DNA of 12,224 bases from JBMSHD01 sp049416425 (GTDB taxonomy: Bacteria; Pseudomonadota; Gammaproteobacteria; Francisellales; Francisellaceae). The stretch spans positions 1 through 12,224 of the forward strand of contig JBMSHD010000069.1 in the NCBI GenBank assembly GCA_049416425.1, in the 5' to 3' direction. Position numbers and translations under genes: made by a program. Under the pieces are notes generated by a model. That model searched no databases, was not told where the DNA came from, and worked only from the letters and a program-made list of their open reading frames with translations. Shown piece by piece: positions 1-8,201 of the stretch (the first letter of the stretch is position 1; each line of letters opens with the position of its first letter).

Positions 1-189
1 GAAAAAAGAGTATTTTGATGAACATTTAATCAATAATTTACCAACTTGGGTATTGCCGCGGGGGTATTATTTCCGGTCTTTGGCCTGTTACTCAACCCCA
101 TTATCGCAGGCGCTGCCATGGCGGCCTCATCATTAACCGTTGTTCTCAATGCCAATCGCTTACGTTTTTTCAAAACCGGGAGGAAATAA
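1..189 (+). pseudogene. C-terminal remnant of a copper-exporting P1B-type ATPase (CopA-like)
   Basis: The last 46 or so codons before the TAA at 187-189 read as the final membrane part of a CopA-type heavy-metal ATPase: AAGVLFPVFG, then LLLNPIIAGAAMAASS, then LTVVLNANRLR. The NPxxAGAAMA and SSxxVVxNAxRL patterns are characteristic of the family, which exports Cu(I) across the inner membrane. Upstream of about position 52 the frame is broken. Frame 1 has stops at 16-18, 19-21 and 34-36. The plausible continuation (SIIYQLG) lies in frame 3, with a stop at 27-29 and a one-base shift near position 50. The usual GIPxAAG is also shortened to GIAAG. I therefore call it decayed, although a sequencing error or the window edge could mimic part of this. 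It ends one base before the cupredoxin start. Confidence 0.6.
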
Positions 190-190
190 A

Positions 191-550
191 ATGGATATCG
201 CATTTAATAGTATTATGCTGGCACTTGCCATTTTTGTTATCTATTGGTTTTGGTTATCTCAAGCAAAAATGCAGAAAATTCAGTCGGGTCGCGTTAAAAT
301 TATCGTAAAAGATGGGGTCTATTCACCCTCAAGCTTAAGCTTCACCGAAAATCAACCTGTTCAACTTGAATTTCTGCGCGAAGATAGCACTTCCTGTTCA
401 GAAGTTGTGGTTTTTAAAGAGCTCGATAAACAATATCAGCTGCCTTATAAAAAATCGGTGTCCATCGATCTGGGAAAACTTCCTAAAGGAGGATATACAT
501 TCAGCTGTCAGATGAATATGTATCAGGGAAGTTTTCGCGTCGGAGGATAA
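191..550 (+). CDS. Membrane-anchored cupredoxin-like copper protein
   Basis: This 119-aa protein has an N-terminal hydrophobic anchor (about residues 5-22) and then one small beta-rich domain of the EfeO/Cupredoxin_1 kind, expected to face the periplasm and bind copper. The domain shows YSPSSLSF, then a long gap to C69 in DSTSCSEVVVF, and ends with GYTFSCQMNMYQG, where C106, M108 and M110 are likely metal ligands. Proteins of this type sit beside copA and probably handle Cu(I) at the membrane. I chose the ATG at 191 over an upstream in-frame start at 140 because GGGAGG (178-183) lies 7 nt before it and because the longer form would run into the copA remnant. The gene looks intact although its copA neighbour is damaged. 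It converges on the aldehyde dehydrogenase gene at 710. Confidence 0.8.
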   Translation: MDIAFNSIMLALAIFVIYWFWLSQAKMQKIQSGRVKIIVKDGVYSPSSLSFTENQPVQLEFLREDSTSCSEVVVFKELDKQYQLPYKKSVSIDLGKLPKGGYTFSCQMNMYQGSFRVGG

Positions 551-709
551 AACAGAGAATAATAAATGGTGAGAGCCTCGTGTACCAAAAGCAGATACCT
601 AGTATGGTGTGCATTTAAAAAATTGGATCGGAGAAACCAGGCTCACAATACGTTAAAGCATATCATACACTCATCCGATCGAGATCGTTTACAGATTTTC
701 GTTGCAAGC
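551..709. other. Convergent intergenic region with two interlocking inverted repeats
   Basis: This non-coding gap lies between the ends of the cupredoxin gene (+) and the aldehyde dehydrogenase gene (-). It contains GTGAGAGCCT (569-578) matched by AGGCTCAC (639-646) with a 2-nt bulge, and GATCGGA (626-632) matched by TCCGATC (674-680). The two pairs interlock, so they cannot both form as simple hairpins. Neither is followed by a T-run, so I do not call a rho-independent terminator. Confidence 0.35.
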
Positions 710-2086
710 TCAAATAGAAATAACCACTGTCTTTATATTCGCCAATTCTCGAAGCGCCTCACGAGAACACTCTCGTCCATAACCGGACTGTTTGATTCCA
801 CCAAATGGCAGGGCCGGATGAGACGCCACACAGCGATTGACAAAACACATGCCGGCCTCAATACGATTTCTGGCTATATCTCGTGCAATATCGATATCAC
901 GGCTGAAAACACCGCTGCCTAAACCAAATTGAGACCGATTGGCAAGGGCGATGGCCTCTTCATCATCTTTAGCACGAATTATAGCAATAACCGGGCCAAA
1001 CAGCTCTTCATCAAAGGCCACCATACCGGGTTTGACATCCGTTAATACGGTTGGACTGTAATAGACACCACCATTGATATCCCGCTTTTGACCGCCCATT
1101 AAGCATCTGGCACCCTGATCAATGCTTTTTCGCACCTGTTCATCGAGCATCTGGCGCAAATCAGCTCTGGCCATCGGTCCCATCGTGGTTTTTTCATCCA
1201 TCGGATCGCCGACCACAATTTGAGATACCTCACGTAAGATGAGTTGTTCAAATGCCTTGATAATCCGTTCATGAACGATCACCCGTTTGGGAGAGACGCA
1301 AACCTGACCGGCATTGGCCATTCTCGATTTGACAATCTGACTTGCCGCCGCCTCAATATCGGCATCGGCTCGAATAATATAAGGATCACTTCCACCTAGC
1401 TCCAACACCGATTTTTTACAGACCTCTCCGGCGGTTTTGGCAACAATAGCTCCGGCTCTGTTGCTGCCAGTGATGGTAACGGCTTTGACGATGGGATGCC
1501 TGATATTATAATCAGACAGGCTCAAATCAATGACGATATGCTTAACGATATCAAGCCCCACACATTCATTGATGAGTTTTGCCGCCATGTTACCGCAACC
1601 GATGACATTCTCGGCATGCTTTAAAATCACCGCATTACCGATTAACAGACTGGGAACAATGGCTCTCAAAACTTGCCACAATGGGAAATTCCACGGCGTG
1701 ATGCTGTAGATCACCCCCAAAGGCTTAAACACGCGTATGGCATCAGGTCCGTCATACTCAACCGTCTCATCAGCAAGCATCGCCGCCCCATTTGCGGCAT
1801 AAAAGCGGCACAGAGAAGCGCATTTTTTAACCTCGGCCTGGCTCTCGAGAAAGGTCTTGCCCATCTCCTGAGTCATGATGCTGGCGTACGAGTCGACATT
1901 TTTTTCCAAATTATTGGCAATATCCATGAGATAGCCGGCACGCCTCTCTACAGCCAATGCACTCCAGCTTCGCTGCTGATCCTCAAGGGTTACCAATATG
2001 CTGTCAATCTCATCCTGTTGCAACGTTTTATAACTAAAAATTTCATCACCCGTTGCCGGATTGATGGTGTGATAATGGGTGATCAT
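710..2086 (-). CDS. NAD(P)-dependent aldehyde dehydrogenase, succinate-semialdehyde (Sad-type) family
   Basis: This 458-aa protein has the full ALDH superfamily plan. The PWNFP motif at 131-135 supplies the oxyanion Asn132. TGSNRAG (206-212) is the cofactor-binding turn, LELGGSDP (228-235) carries the general base Glu229, and GQVC (260-263) carries the nucleophile Cys263. The ELGGSDPxI and GQVCxxxKR forms are closest to the Sad/YneI group, which oxidises succinate semialdehyde or similar aldehydes to acids with NAD(P)+ in the cytoplasm. The true substrate cannot be read from sequence. The start ATG (2084-2086) overlaps the stop of the upstream ALS-like gene as ATGA, so the two are probably translated together and act on a shared pathway. 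Length is normal for the family and all key residues are present. Confidence 0.88.
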   Translation of the reverse strand: MITHYHTINPATGDEIFSYKTLQQDEIDSILVTLEDQQRSWSALAVERRAGYLMDIANNLEKNVDSYASIMTQEMGKTFLESQAEVKKCASLCRFYAANGAAMLADETVEYDGPDAIRVFKPLGVIYSITPWNFPLWQVLRAIVPSLLIGNAVILKHAENVIGCGNMAAKLINECVGLDIVKHIVIDLSLSDYNIRHPIVKAVTITGSNRAGAIVAKTAGEVCKKSVLELGGSDPYIIRADADIEAAASQIVKSRMANAGQVCVSPKRVIVHERIIKAFEQLILREVSQIVVGDPMDEKTTMGPMARADLRQMLDEQVRKSIDQGARCLMGGQKRDINGGVYYSPTVLTDVKPGMVAFDEELFGPVIAIIRAKDDEEAIALANRSQFGLGSGVFSRDIDIARDIARNRIEAGMCFVNRCVASHPALPFGGIKQSGYGRECSREALRELANIKTVVISI

Positions 2087-3735
2087 ACGGTCTTCTCCGT
2101 CATTTTTTTAAGATGATAAAACAGCTTCATGTTCTCACTGTAATCAATAGGGACAAACAATACACAGGGTCTATCCTTAACCTCATCAAAACGGGCAAAA
2201 ACAGACGCCAGATCAAAAACGCTCTCCAGTGTTTCGGCATAAGCGCCAAATCCCTTGGCGATGGTAAGCAAATCGGGATTGTTAAGATCGATATGAGAGC
2301 TTTTGCCAAAATGCATCTCCTGCTTCCATTTGATCAGTCCATAGTGATCATCGACCCAGACCACAATGATGACAGGAAGTTTTTGAGAAGTGGCCGTGGC
2401 CAGCGCTTGAATGCTCATGATAAACCCACCATCACCGCATAAAGCCACCACACGCTTATCAGGATAGATGGCCTTGGCTGAGATGGCAGAAGGCATGCTG
2501 CCTCCCATCGAGCAAAATCCATTGCTGATAAAGCAGGTCATCGATTCATAGGCTCTGTACTGCCTGGCAACCCACATCTTATGAGCACCAACATCACTAA
2601 ACAGCATATCGTCATCGGCCATATTCTCACGAAGATGGTGCAAAAAAGCCTTGGGTTTGACGGGAAAGGCGCCTGAATTATCATCCTGATTTAAATCCTG
2701 CTTAACCTTATCCTGAATCTGTTTAAACAATACGATTTCAGATTTTTGGCAACCGGCATTAAGGCGAATATTAATCTGCGACAAAATGGCCGCTATATTT
2801 CCAATGAGCTGCAATTTAGGCAGATAGTGACTGTCAATCTCGGCAGGCACGACATTTATATGAACCACGACCTTATCAGCGGTTTGATTCCATTTCTCCG
2901 GCGCCCACTCTACCAGACTATAGCCAATACATATCACGAGGTCTGCTTCCTCAAAAGCACTCACGGCAATATCTTTCATGCCCATTCCAACCGTATGCAG
3001 ACTGTGCTGATAACGATCACTGACAACTCCTTTACCCATAAATGTGGTGGCGGCAAAGAGATTGGTTTTTTCTAAAAACTCCGCCATTTGTTGATCCACC
3101 CTGCCTCGCACGGCCGAATCACCAGCCAGAACCAAAGGGCGAGATGCCTCTTCCAGTAAACTGATAAACTCATTGATCTTAATCTCAGAAGACTGATAAT
3201 GATCAACCACATTAATTTTGGGCAGCGGCTTGACGATGACCTCTTCGGCGGCAACGTCTTCGGGCAATTCAATAAGTACCGCTCCGGGAAGACCGACTTG
3301 TGCCATCTTAAAGGCCTTGGCAACGATCTCGGGGATGGTATCGGCATCGCGAATGGTTACCGCCCATTTCGTCACTGATCGATACATATCCACTGAATCC
3401 ATATTCTGATGGGAAACTTTATGCAATCGATGCGTCGAAGCCTGACCGATGACAACAATCAATGGCATATGATCCATATTCGCCTGAGCCACTCCGGTAA
3501 TAAGATTTGTCGCCCCGGGACCAAGCGTACCAAGACACACCGCTGGCTGACCGGTCAAATAACCATCCATGGCAGCAATGAATGCGGCTGTCTGTTCATG
3601 TCTTGTGGTGACAAAATCGATATCTGAGTCTAAAAGCGACAACATGATATCGGCATTTTCTTCACCGGGAACACCGTACATTTTACGCACTCCCTGCATT
3701 TCCAAACACTGCAGGAATAAGTCGGATGCTTTCAT
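2083..3735 (-). CDS. Acetolactate-synthase-like ThDP-dependent enzyme (large subunit type)
   Basis: This 550-aa protein shows the three domains of the ThDP-dependent acetolactate synthase family: an N-terminal pyrimidine-binding domain with GVPGEEN (21-27) and catalytic Glu47 in RHEQ, the GPGATN loop (72-77), a central domain, and a C-terminal diphosphate-binding domain with GDGG (434-437). The family condenses or decarboxylates 2-oxo acids such as pyruvate. The second metal-ligand position, normally Asn, appears as Asp462 in WVDDHYG, which I have the impression is tolerated in related ALS-like clades. No regulatory small subunit is adjacent, so a role outside branched-chain amino acid synthesis is likely. 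I start it at the ATG at 3733-3735 because GGAGAGG lies just upstream; a longer frame to 3786 has no such site. It overlaps the aldehyde dehydrogenase by 4 nt. Confidence 0.85.
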   Translation of the reverse strand: MKASDLFLQCLEMQGVRKMYGVPGEENADIMLSLLDSDIDFVTTRHEQTAAFIAAMDGYLTGQPAVCLGTLGPGATNLITGVAQANMDHMPLIVVIGQASTHRLHKVSHQNMDSVDMYRSVTKWAVTIRDADTIPEIVAKAFKMAQVGLPGAVLIELPEDVAAEEVIVKPLPKINVVDHYQSSEIKINEFISLLEEASRPLVLAGDSAVRGRVDQQMAEFLEKTNLFAATTFMGKGVVSDRYQHSLHTVGMGMKDIAVSAFEEADLVICIGYSLVEWAPEKWNQTADKVVVHINVVPAEIDSHYLPKLQLIGNIAAILSQINIRLNAGCQKSEIVLFKQIQDKVKQDLNQDDNSGAFPVKPKAFLHHLRENMADDDMLFSDVGAHKMWVARQYRAYESMTCFISNGFCSMGGSMPSAISAKAIYPDKRVVALCGDGGFIMSIQALATATSQKLPVIIVVWVDDHYGLIKWKQEMHFGKSSHIDLNNPDLLTIAKGFGAYAETLESVFDLASVFARFDEVKDRPCVLFVPIDYSENMKLFYHLKKMTEKTV

Positions 3736-3855
3736 CTGTTTTCCTCTCCTTATGGTTAATACCTTATTCTCATTTCCAACCAACAACCTGTTTTTTTAAA
3801 ATTTAAAACGACTGACCAAATGATCAAAGACAGCCTTGCATCATTTTAAGACGGT
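3736..3855. other. Intergenic gap between the FMN enzyme and the ALS-like gene
   Basis: This 120-bp AT-rich gap on the - strand contains the GGAGAGG ribosome binding site of the ALS-like gene near its end and an imperfect repeat around TGACCAAATGATCA. I see no convincing terminator, so read-through from the upstream gene is possible, but no clear promoter either. Confidence 0.3.
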
Positions 3856-5445
3856 TTAGGTAAATGACTCTGCCCGAGCCTCATTCCAGTACTTTGCATA
3901 CTCCGCCGGCAGCGTGTTGGAATCGAGAAAACAGCCATCGGCAACATATTGATGAATTTCATCCAAAGACTTAGCTGTCTCACGATTAATACGCCGCATG
4001 ACCCTGGAAGGTTTTAAATCGCTGGGATTGGTAAGCCCCATGGCGCCGACGATTTCCGCGAAGCTCTTTATCGTCGCATCATGATAACGCCTGACGCGCT
4101 CCTTCTTCTCCTCAACATTCAAGGCCTTATAAAGACGTGGATTCTGCGTCGCCACACCAACTGGGCAGGTATTTTTATTGCACTGTTTGGACTGTATACA
4201 ACCTAGAGACAACATCATGGCTCTGGCGCTGTTGATGGTATCGGCGCCCATGGCGATAATCTTGACCATATCAAATCCGGTGGCGTTCTTGCCACTGGCA
4301 ATGATACGAATGTGATCACGAATACCACAACCAATAAGGGCATTATGCACAAAGGCCAAAGCCGTCTCCAAAGGCACGCCGATATGATTGACATATTCGG
4401 CAGGAGCCGCTCCAGTACCGCCCTCTGCACCATCTACAGTGATAAAATCCGGGTAGATGCCGGTTTTTAACATCGCCTTGCAAATGGCCAAAAATTCGGT
4501 TTTTCGCCCCAGGCACAGCTTAAAGCCCACTGGTTTTCCGCCAGAGACTTCTCTGAGATCTCTTATCCAGTGACACAGACCCTCTGGACTGTCAAAGGTC
4601 GTATGCGCCGGAGGTGACAACACATCATGTCCCAATGGCACATCCCGAATTTTGGCGATCTCGGGAGTCAGTTTTTCTTTCGGTAAAACACCACCATGAG
4701 CCGGTTTTGCACCTTGAGACAGTTTGATTTCAATCATTTTTACCACTTCGAGATTGGCTTTTTCCTTGAATTTATCGGCATCAAAATGCCCATCATGTGT
4801 TCTGAATCCAAAATAACCTGTGCCGATCTGCAACACAATATCACCACCCTGAAGATGATACTCCGACAGACCACCCTCTCCAGTATTATGACTGAAATTA
4901 CCAAGCTTAGCTGCTTTATTGAGCGCCATCACCGCATTTCTTGAGATAGCACCATAACTCATCGCCGAAATATTAAGCCTTGAGGCCGAGTACGGTTTTG
5001 TACATTGGCTATTACCAATGGTGATTCTGGGATCAACATCCTTGGGATGAACCGGTGACAGCGAATGCAACACCCATTCATAACCAGGTTTTAAAATATC
5101 TCTCTCGGTACCAAATGCCAGCGTATCTTCTATCCCTTTGGCTCGCTCATATACCAGCGTTCTGGTCTGGCGATCAAACGGACGCTCCTCGGTGTCACTG
5201 GCGATAAAGTATTGCTGAACCTCGGGGCGAAAAAACTCCAGAATAAAACGCATATGCCCCAACACGGGAAAATTCTTCAAGATTGAATGTTTCGTCTGCG
5301 TCACATCATAGATGCCAATAATCAGCACGAGAGCTAGAAGTCCAAGCAATGTGTAGATATGATGCATCAGCGCCAATAGCCCAATAATGACCAGGATGAC
5401 AATGCCAAAACCGATATACCATTTCCTTCTTTCTGATATATGCAT
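3856..5445 (-). CDS. FMN-binding glutamate-synthase-family protein with N-terminal membrane anchor
   Basis: This protein of about 529 aa has two hydrophobic segments near the N-terminus (about residues 9-28 and 31-46), followed by a cytoplasmic domain homologous to the FMN and iron-sulfur barrel of glutamate synthase. It shows NTGEGG (187-192), KPAHGG (247-252), VDGAEGGTGAAP (337-348), and the cysteine set C416, C422 and C427 that holds the 3Fe-4S cluster. The glutaminase domain that releases ammonia in classical GltB is absent, so it is a stand-alone barrel of the kind found in many bacteria, and its reaction is not established. I prefer the ATG at 5443-5445, which has AAGGA 5 nt upstream, over the ATG 18 nt earlier (5463), which has no visible site. 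It lies between the broken BCCT gene and the ALS-like gene in the same direction. Confidence 0.85.
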   Translation of the reverse strand: MHISERRKWYIGFGIVILVIIGLLALMHHIYTLLGLLALVLIIGIYDVTQTKHSILKNFPVLGHMRFILEFFRPEVQQYFIASDTEERPFDRQTRTLVYERAKGIEDTLAFGTERDILKPGYEWVLHSLSPVHPKDVDPRITIGNSQCTKPYSASRLNISAMSYGAISRNAVMALNKAAKLGNFSHNTGEGGLSEYHLQGGDIVLQIGTGYFGFRTHDGHFDADKFKEKANLEVVKMIEIKLSQGAKPAHGGVLPKEKLTPEIAKIRDVPLGHDVLSPPAHTTFDSPEGLCHWIRDLREVSGGKPVGFKLCLGRKTEFLAICKAMLKTGIYPDFITVDGAEGGTGAAPAEYVNHIGVPLETALAFVHNALIGCGIRDHIRIIASGKNATGFDMVKIIAMGADTINSARAMMLSLGCIQSKQCNKNTCPVGVATQNPRLYKALNVEEKKERVRRYHDATIKSFAEIVGAMGLTNPSDLKPSRVMRRINRETAKSLDEIHQYVADGCFLDSNTLPAEYAKYWNEARAESFT

Positions 5446-5583
5446 ATAAATCCTTATTTTCATTTTTCAATGATGGATTAAAAAAGCCTAGCAGCAATTT
5501 GGCAGGATGGGTATATTAAGGATAAAAAAATTCCCTATTTGGTTTTGAAACCTTCAGAAAATTTTGCCATAGCCACGAAGGGA
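5446..5583. other. Intergenic region downstream of the BCCT gene
   Basis: This short gap on the - strand carries a small GGTT/AACC hairpin followed, after a 10-nt gap, by a run of eight T (transcript sense). That is at best a weak terminator for the BCCT transcript. The AAGGA site of the FMN enzyme lies at its start-proximal side. I see no strong promoter. Confidence 0.25.
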
Positions 5584-7077
5584 CTAACCACTGATACTAA
5601 CAACATGGAGAAAATACAAATGCTTCTCATATTGGGTGATGATATCGGCGATGACCTGCTCCTCGGTATAGCCCATAATGTCATATTTCTGACCACCATG
5701 CTCAAGATAAACTTCGGCTCGATAATAGTGTTGATCGTCATCTTCTCTCAGTTTTGGCCCATAATCCGGGTAGTCATAGGCTTTGAGTTTGACATGATAG
5801 ACAAAGTCATACGCACCCATCCTCGGCAAAATTAGGCGAATACTTTCAGCATCTTCTTTGATCACAGCATCGACATCATTGCTTTTCAACTGTTTTATCA
5901 CTTCACCGACGGCAGGCTTGACAACCTGCTGCATAAAATCGATGGCGGCGTATTTATCCGGCAACAATAGTAGCGAGTCCAGTCTATGCTGCCATGGCAT
6001 GTTTGCCTTGGCATATTGAACGGCTGTCGTGTGAGTCTCAATACTATGACGTTTAAGATAATCCTCCTTCAAAGCCTTGATCAATGAAATACAGATCATA
6101 AACAAAATAATCAGAAACGGGAAGGCACTGGCGATAGCCGCCGTTTGCAGTGCAAGCAAACCGCCAGAGTACAAAAGTGATATCGCCAAGCCCCCTTCTA
6201 ATAGTGACCAAAAGATACGCTGCCAGACGATTGAGTGCCTCGCACCCCCGGTTGCCAGAAGATCCACCACCAGTGAGCCGGAATCCGATGAGGTCACAAA
6301 AAACGTCACCACTAAGATCAATGCCACAACCGAGGTTAGCGCCGACCAGGGAAAATGCTCTAAAAACACGAATAAGGCCGACGGAATATTGTCCTTAATC
6401 GCCGCCAACAGACTCTGACCATGCCCGGCAAACACAATGGATATGGCGGAGTTACCAAACACCGTCATCCACAAAAAGGTGAAGCCTGTCGGCACAAACA
6501 ACACACCGATTAAAAATTCGCGAATGCTTCGCCCTTTTGAAACTCTGGCAATAAACATGCCAACAAACGGTGACCAGGCAATCCACCAGCCCCAGTAGAA
6601 CAGCGTCCAGCCACTTAACCATCCCTGCTTATTCTCATAGGCATAGAGATTAAAGGTCTTATAGACAATCGTGCTTAAATACATGCCTGTATTCTGGACA
6701 AAGGCCTGAATCAAGGTGCTCATGCCACCGACAATTAGAATGAATACCATCAACACAACGGCGATGATGATATTGACATTGCTTAGAATTTTGATACCTT
6801 TATCGAGTCCTAATATTACTGACATCGTAGCAATCAGCGTGATGATAATAATAATCAACGTCTGCAAACCGATATTAATCGGCAAACCATAGAGATAATT
6901 GAGTCCGGCATTGACCTGGCTGGCTCCCAGTCCCAGCGAAGTTGCAATGCCAAATAATGTGCCTAAAATGGCAAAGATATCGACAAGATGCCCAATCCAG
7001 CCGAATATACGACGACCAAACAAGGGATACAATGCCGATCGCGGCAGAAGCGGCAGCTTGTCTGGGTGCCTCGGGCC
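5584..7077 (-). pseudogene. 3' part of a disrupted BetT-type BCCT choline/betaine transporter gene
   Basis: This open stretch of nearly 500 codons begins just inside the repeat insertion (stop at 7078-7080) and resumes the transporter at KLPLLPRSALYP. It holds most of the membrane helices and the family signature WTLFYWGWWIAWSPFVG plus GMFIARVSKGRSIREF, the tryptophan-rich segment that forms the substrate site in BCCT carriers. A soluble C-terminal tail of about 130 residues ends with YYRAEVYLEHGGQKYD, MGYTEEQVIADI and QYEKHLYFLH, a pattern I associate with BetT-type proteins where the tail senses osmotic state. There is no ATG near its beginning (only a TTG at 7030-7032), so it is unlikely to be made as a working protein. 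Together with 7288-7833 it would have formed one carrier of about 670 aa. Confidence 0.8.
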
Positions 7078-7337
7078 TCATAATAGATTTTGTATATCCA
7101 TATACAAAATCGAATCGGCTATCCTCGGCGGCATAAATTTTGCCCGGGACGTCCGCCTCGCCAGCATACCTTCACAAATTCACTGCGTTCATTCCGAGCA
7201 GGCAACTGTCTCCGATTCTACTCTACGCCTTGGGTACAAGCTGTTTCACAGACTTCGCTCTGGCGCCTACGGCACGTCGCTTGCTGTTTACAGCGCAAGA
7301 CTACCCGGGTCTACTCGACCTCGCGTTCCGCTCTCCA
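7062..7337. mobile_element. Short GC-rich repeat element inserted in the BCCT gene (about 275 bp)
   Basis: This non-coding block is visibly more GC-rich than its surroundings and interrupts the transporter. Its first 50 bp (7062-7111) recur exactly at 12175-12224, where the window ends, which fixes its left boundary at about 7062-7063 and shows it is a repeated element. Inside are a 12-bp perfect inverted repeat (7086-7111) and several small stems. TGTCT occurs on both sides (7059-7063 and 7338-7342) and could be a target-site duplication; removing one copy plus the element deletes 279 nt and restores the frame. That restored protein would still carry about three more residues than relatives, so the right end may instead reach 7350. 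I see no transposase and no long terminal inverted repeats. Confidence 0.65.
7086..7111. repeat. 12-bp perfect inverted repeat inside the inserted element
   Basis: GATTTTGTATAT is followed by CC and then its exact complement ATATACAAAATC. The same structure is present at 12199-12224. It could form a hairpin or cruciform, or be a dimeric protein binding site; its AT-richness contrasts with the GC-rich remainder of the element. It lacks a T-run on either side, so it is not a typical terminator. Confidence 0.85.
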
Positions 7338-7833
7338 TGTCTCGCAGCGGACGATAACTGAAATAACCCAACGCCAGACCGACGATGGCATAAACCGACC
7401 AAGCCTGCAACCCCCAATGAAAAAAAGTGATATTCATGGCGCTTTTGGCCGCATTGATGGTATCGGCAGCGGCATCCGGTGGGGAGACATAATGCTGAAG
7501 TGGTTCGGCCACGCTGAAAAACATAAGACCGATACCCATGCCTGCCGAGAACAGCATGGCAAACCAGGATAGATTGCCGTATTCCGGCTTCGCATGATCG
7601 GGACCAAGCTTGATCTCTCCCAGACGGCTGAACATCAAAAATACGCATAAGACCAAAAATATAGCCATTGCCAGAATATAAATCCAACCGACTTTTGTGC
7701 TCAACCAGCTTTGAATGGCACTGAAATAAAGCTGAGAAGTGCGAGGGTAGATTACGCCCATCAAGGTAAACAATACCACGAGTATCAGTGCGGGATAAAA
7801 AACCGGCGCATAAGCTCCTTTTTGTCTGTCCAT
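7288..7833 (-). pseudogene. 5' part of the disrupted BetT-type BCCT transporter gene
   Basis: From the ATG at 7831-7833, preceded by AAGGAAA about 7 nt upstream, the frame encodes the first helices of a BCCT carrier. GMGIGLMFFSVAEP (about 98-111) is the glycine-rich sodium/substrate segment of the family, followed by ITFFHWGLQAWSVYAIVGLA and GYFSYR. After YR the sequence leaves the family, runs about 20 codons into the inserted repeat, and stops at 7288. In relatives YFSYR is followed within two or three residues by LPL...RSALYP, which is exactly what appears on the far side of the insert at about 7057. A single insertion therefore broke an otherwise complete gene. No other lesion is visible, so the event may be recent. 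Confidence 0.8.
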
Positions 7834-8192
7834 CAAATACTTTCCTTCGATTACCCTTGCTCTTCACCCTAACCGAGTAAAAATAGAATTTCAAGCCCTA
7901 CCACAGACCCTTTGTGTTTAATCCGCGATTATGCCAAGGATTTCTGATTCTTTATAATCCGCCTCCATCGACCTGCCTAATAAGCGAATAAAATCAATTT
8001 TATAGCATAGACTGTTGTCTGTATGGACTTAATTTTTTCAGTTGTTTACCGCTATTTCAAACAATATTGAGCCTAATCAACTTTATTATCTGTCTAAAAG
8101 AGAATTAAAATCATTACAACCCCACTGTTTCCATTGATTCGCTTATCAATTAACTTTAATATCAAAGCTATCCATTCCAATATAACAACCCA
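7834..8192. other. Divergent intergenic region between the BCCT gene and the 438-aa gene
   Basis: This stretch separates two genes facing apart and is AT-rich. It holds the BCCT ribosome binding site near 7845, an AT-rich inverted repeat ATAAAAT-CA-ATTTTAT at 7988-8003 that could be an operator, and a possible + strand promoter at 8134-8162. I found no convincing small gene or RNA gene in it. Confidence 0.4.
8134..8162 (+). promoter_or_regulatory. Possible sigma70-type promoter for the 438-aa protein operon
   Basis: TTGATT (8134-8139) and TAATAT (8157-8162) are spaced by 17 nt, giving a start near 8169 and a leader of about 33 nt before the ATG at 8202. Each box matches consensus at four of six positions, in AT-rich sequence where chance matches are common. 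Confidence 0.35.
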
Positions 8193-8201
8193 GTGCAATA
8201 T

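Noticed and set aside
566..922. 118-codon + strand frame
   Set aside because: Mostly antisense to the 3' end of the aldehyde dehydrogenase gene, with no family resemblance.
5531..5552. Rho-independent terminator after the BCCT gene
   Set aside because: The stem is only four or five pairs and the T-run is separated from it by about 10 nt.
7059..7342. TGTCT pair as a proven 5-bp target-site duplication
   Set aside because: Only five bases, and the restored protein would have extra residues relative to relatives; kept as a possibility only.
7090..7572. Long + strand frames across the inserted repeat and the BCCT gene
   Set aside because: They run antisense to clearly conserved BCCT sequence, lack ribosome binding sites and have low-complexity Arg/Ser/Pro-rich products.
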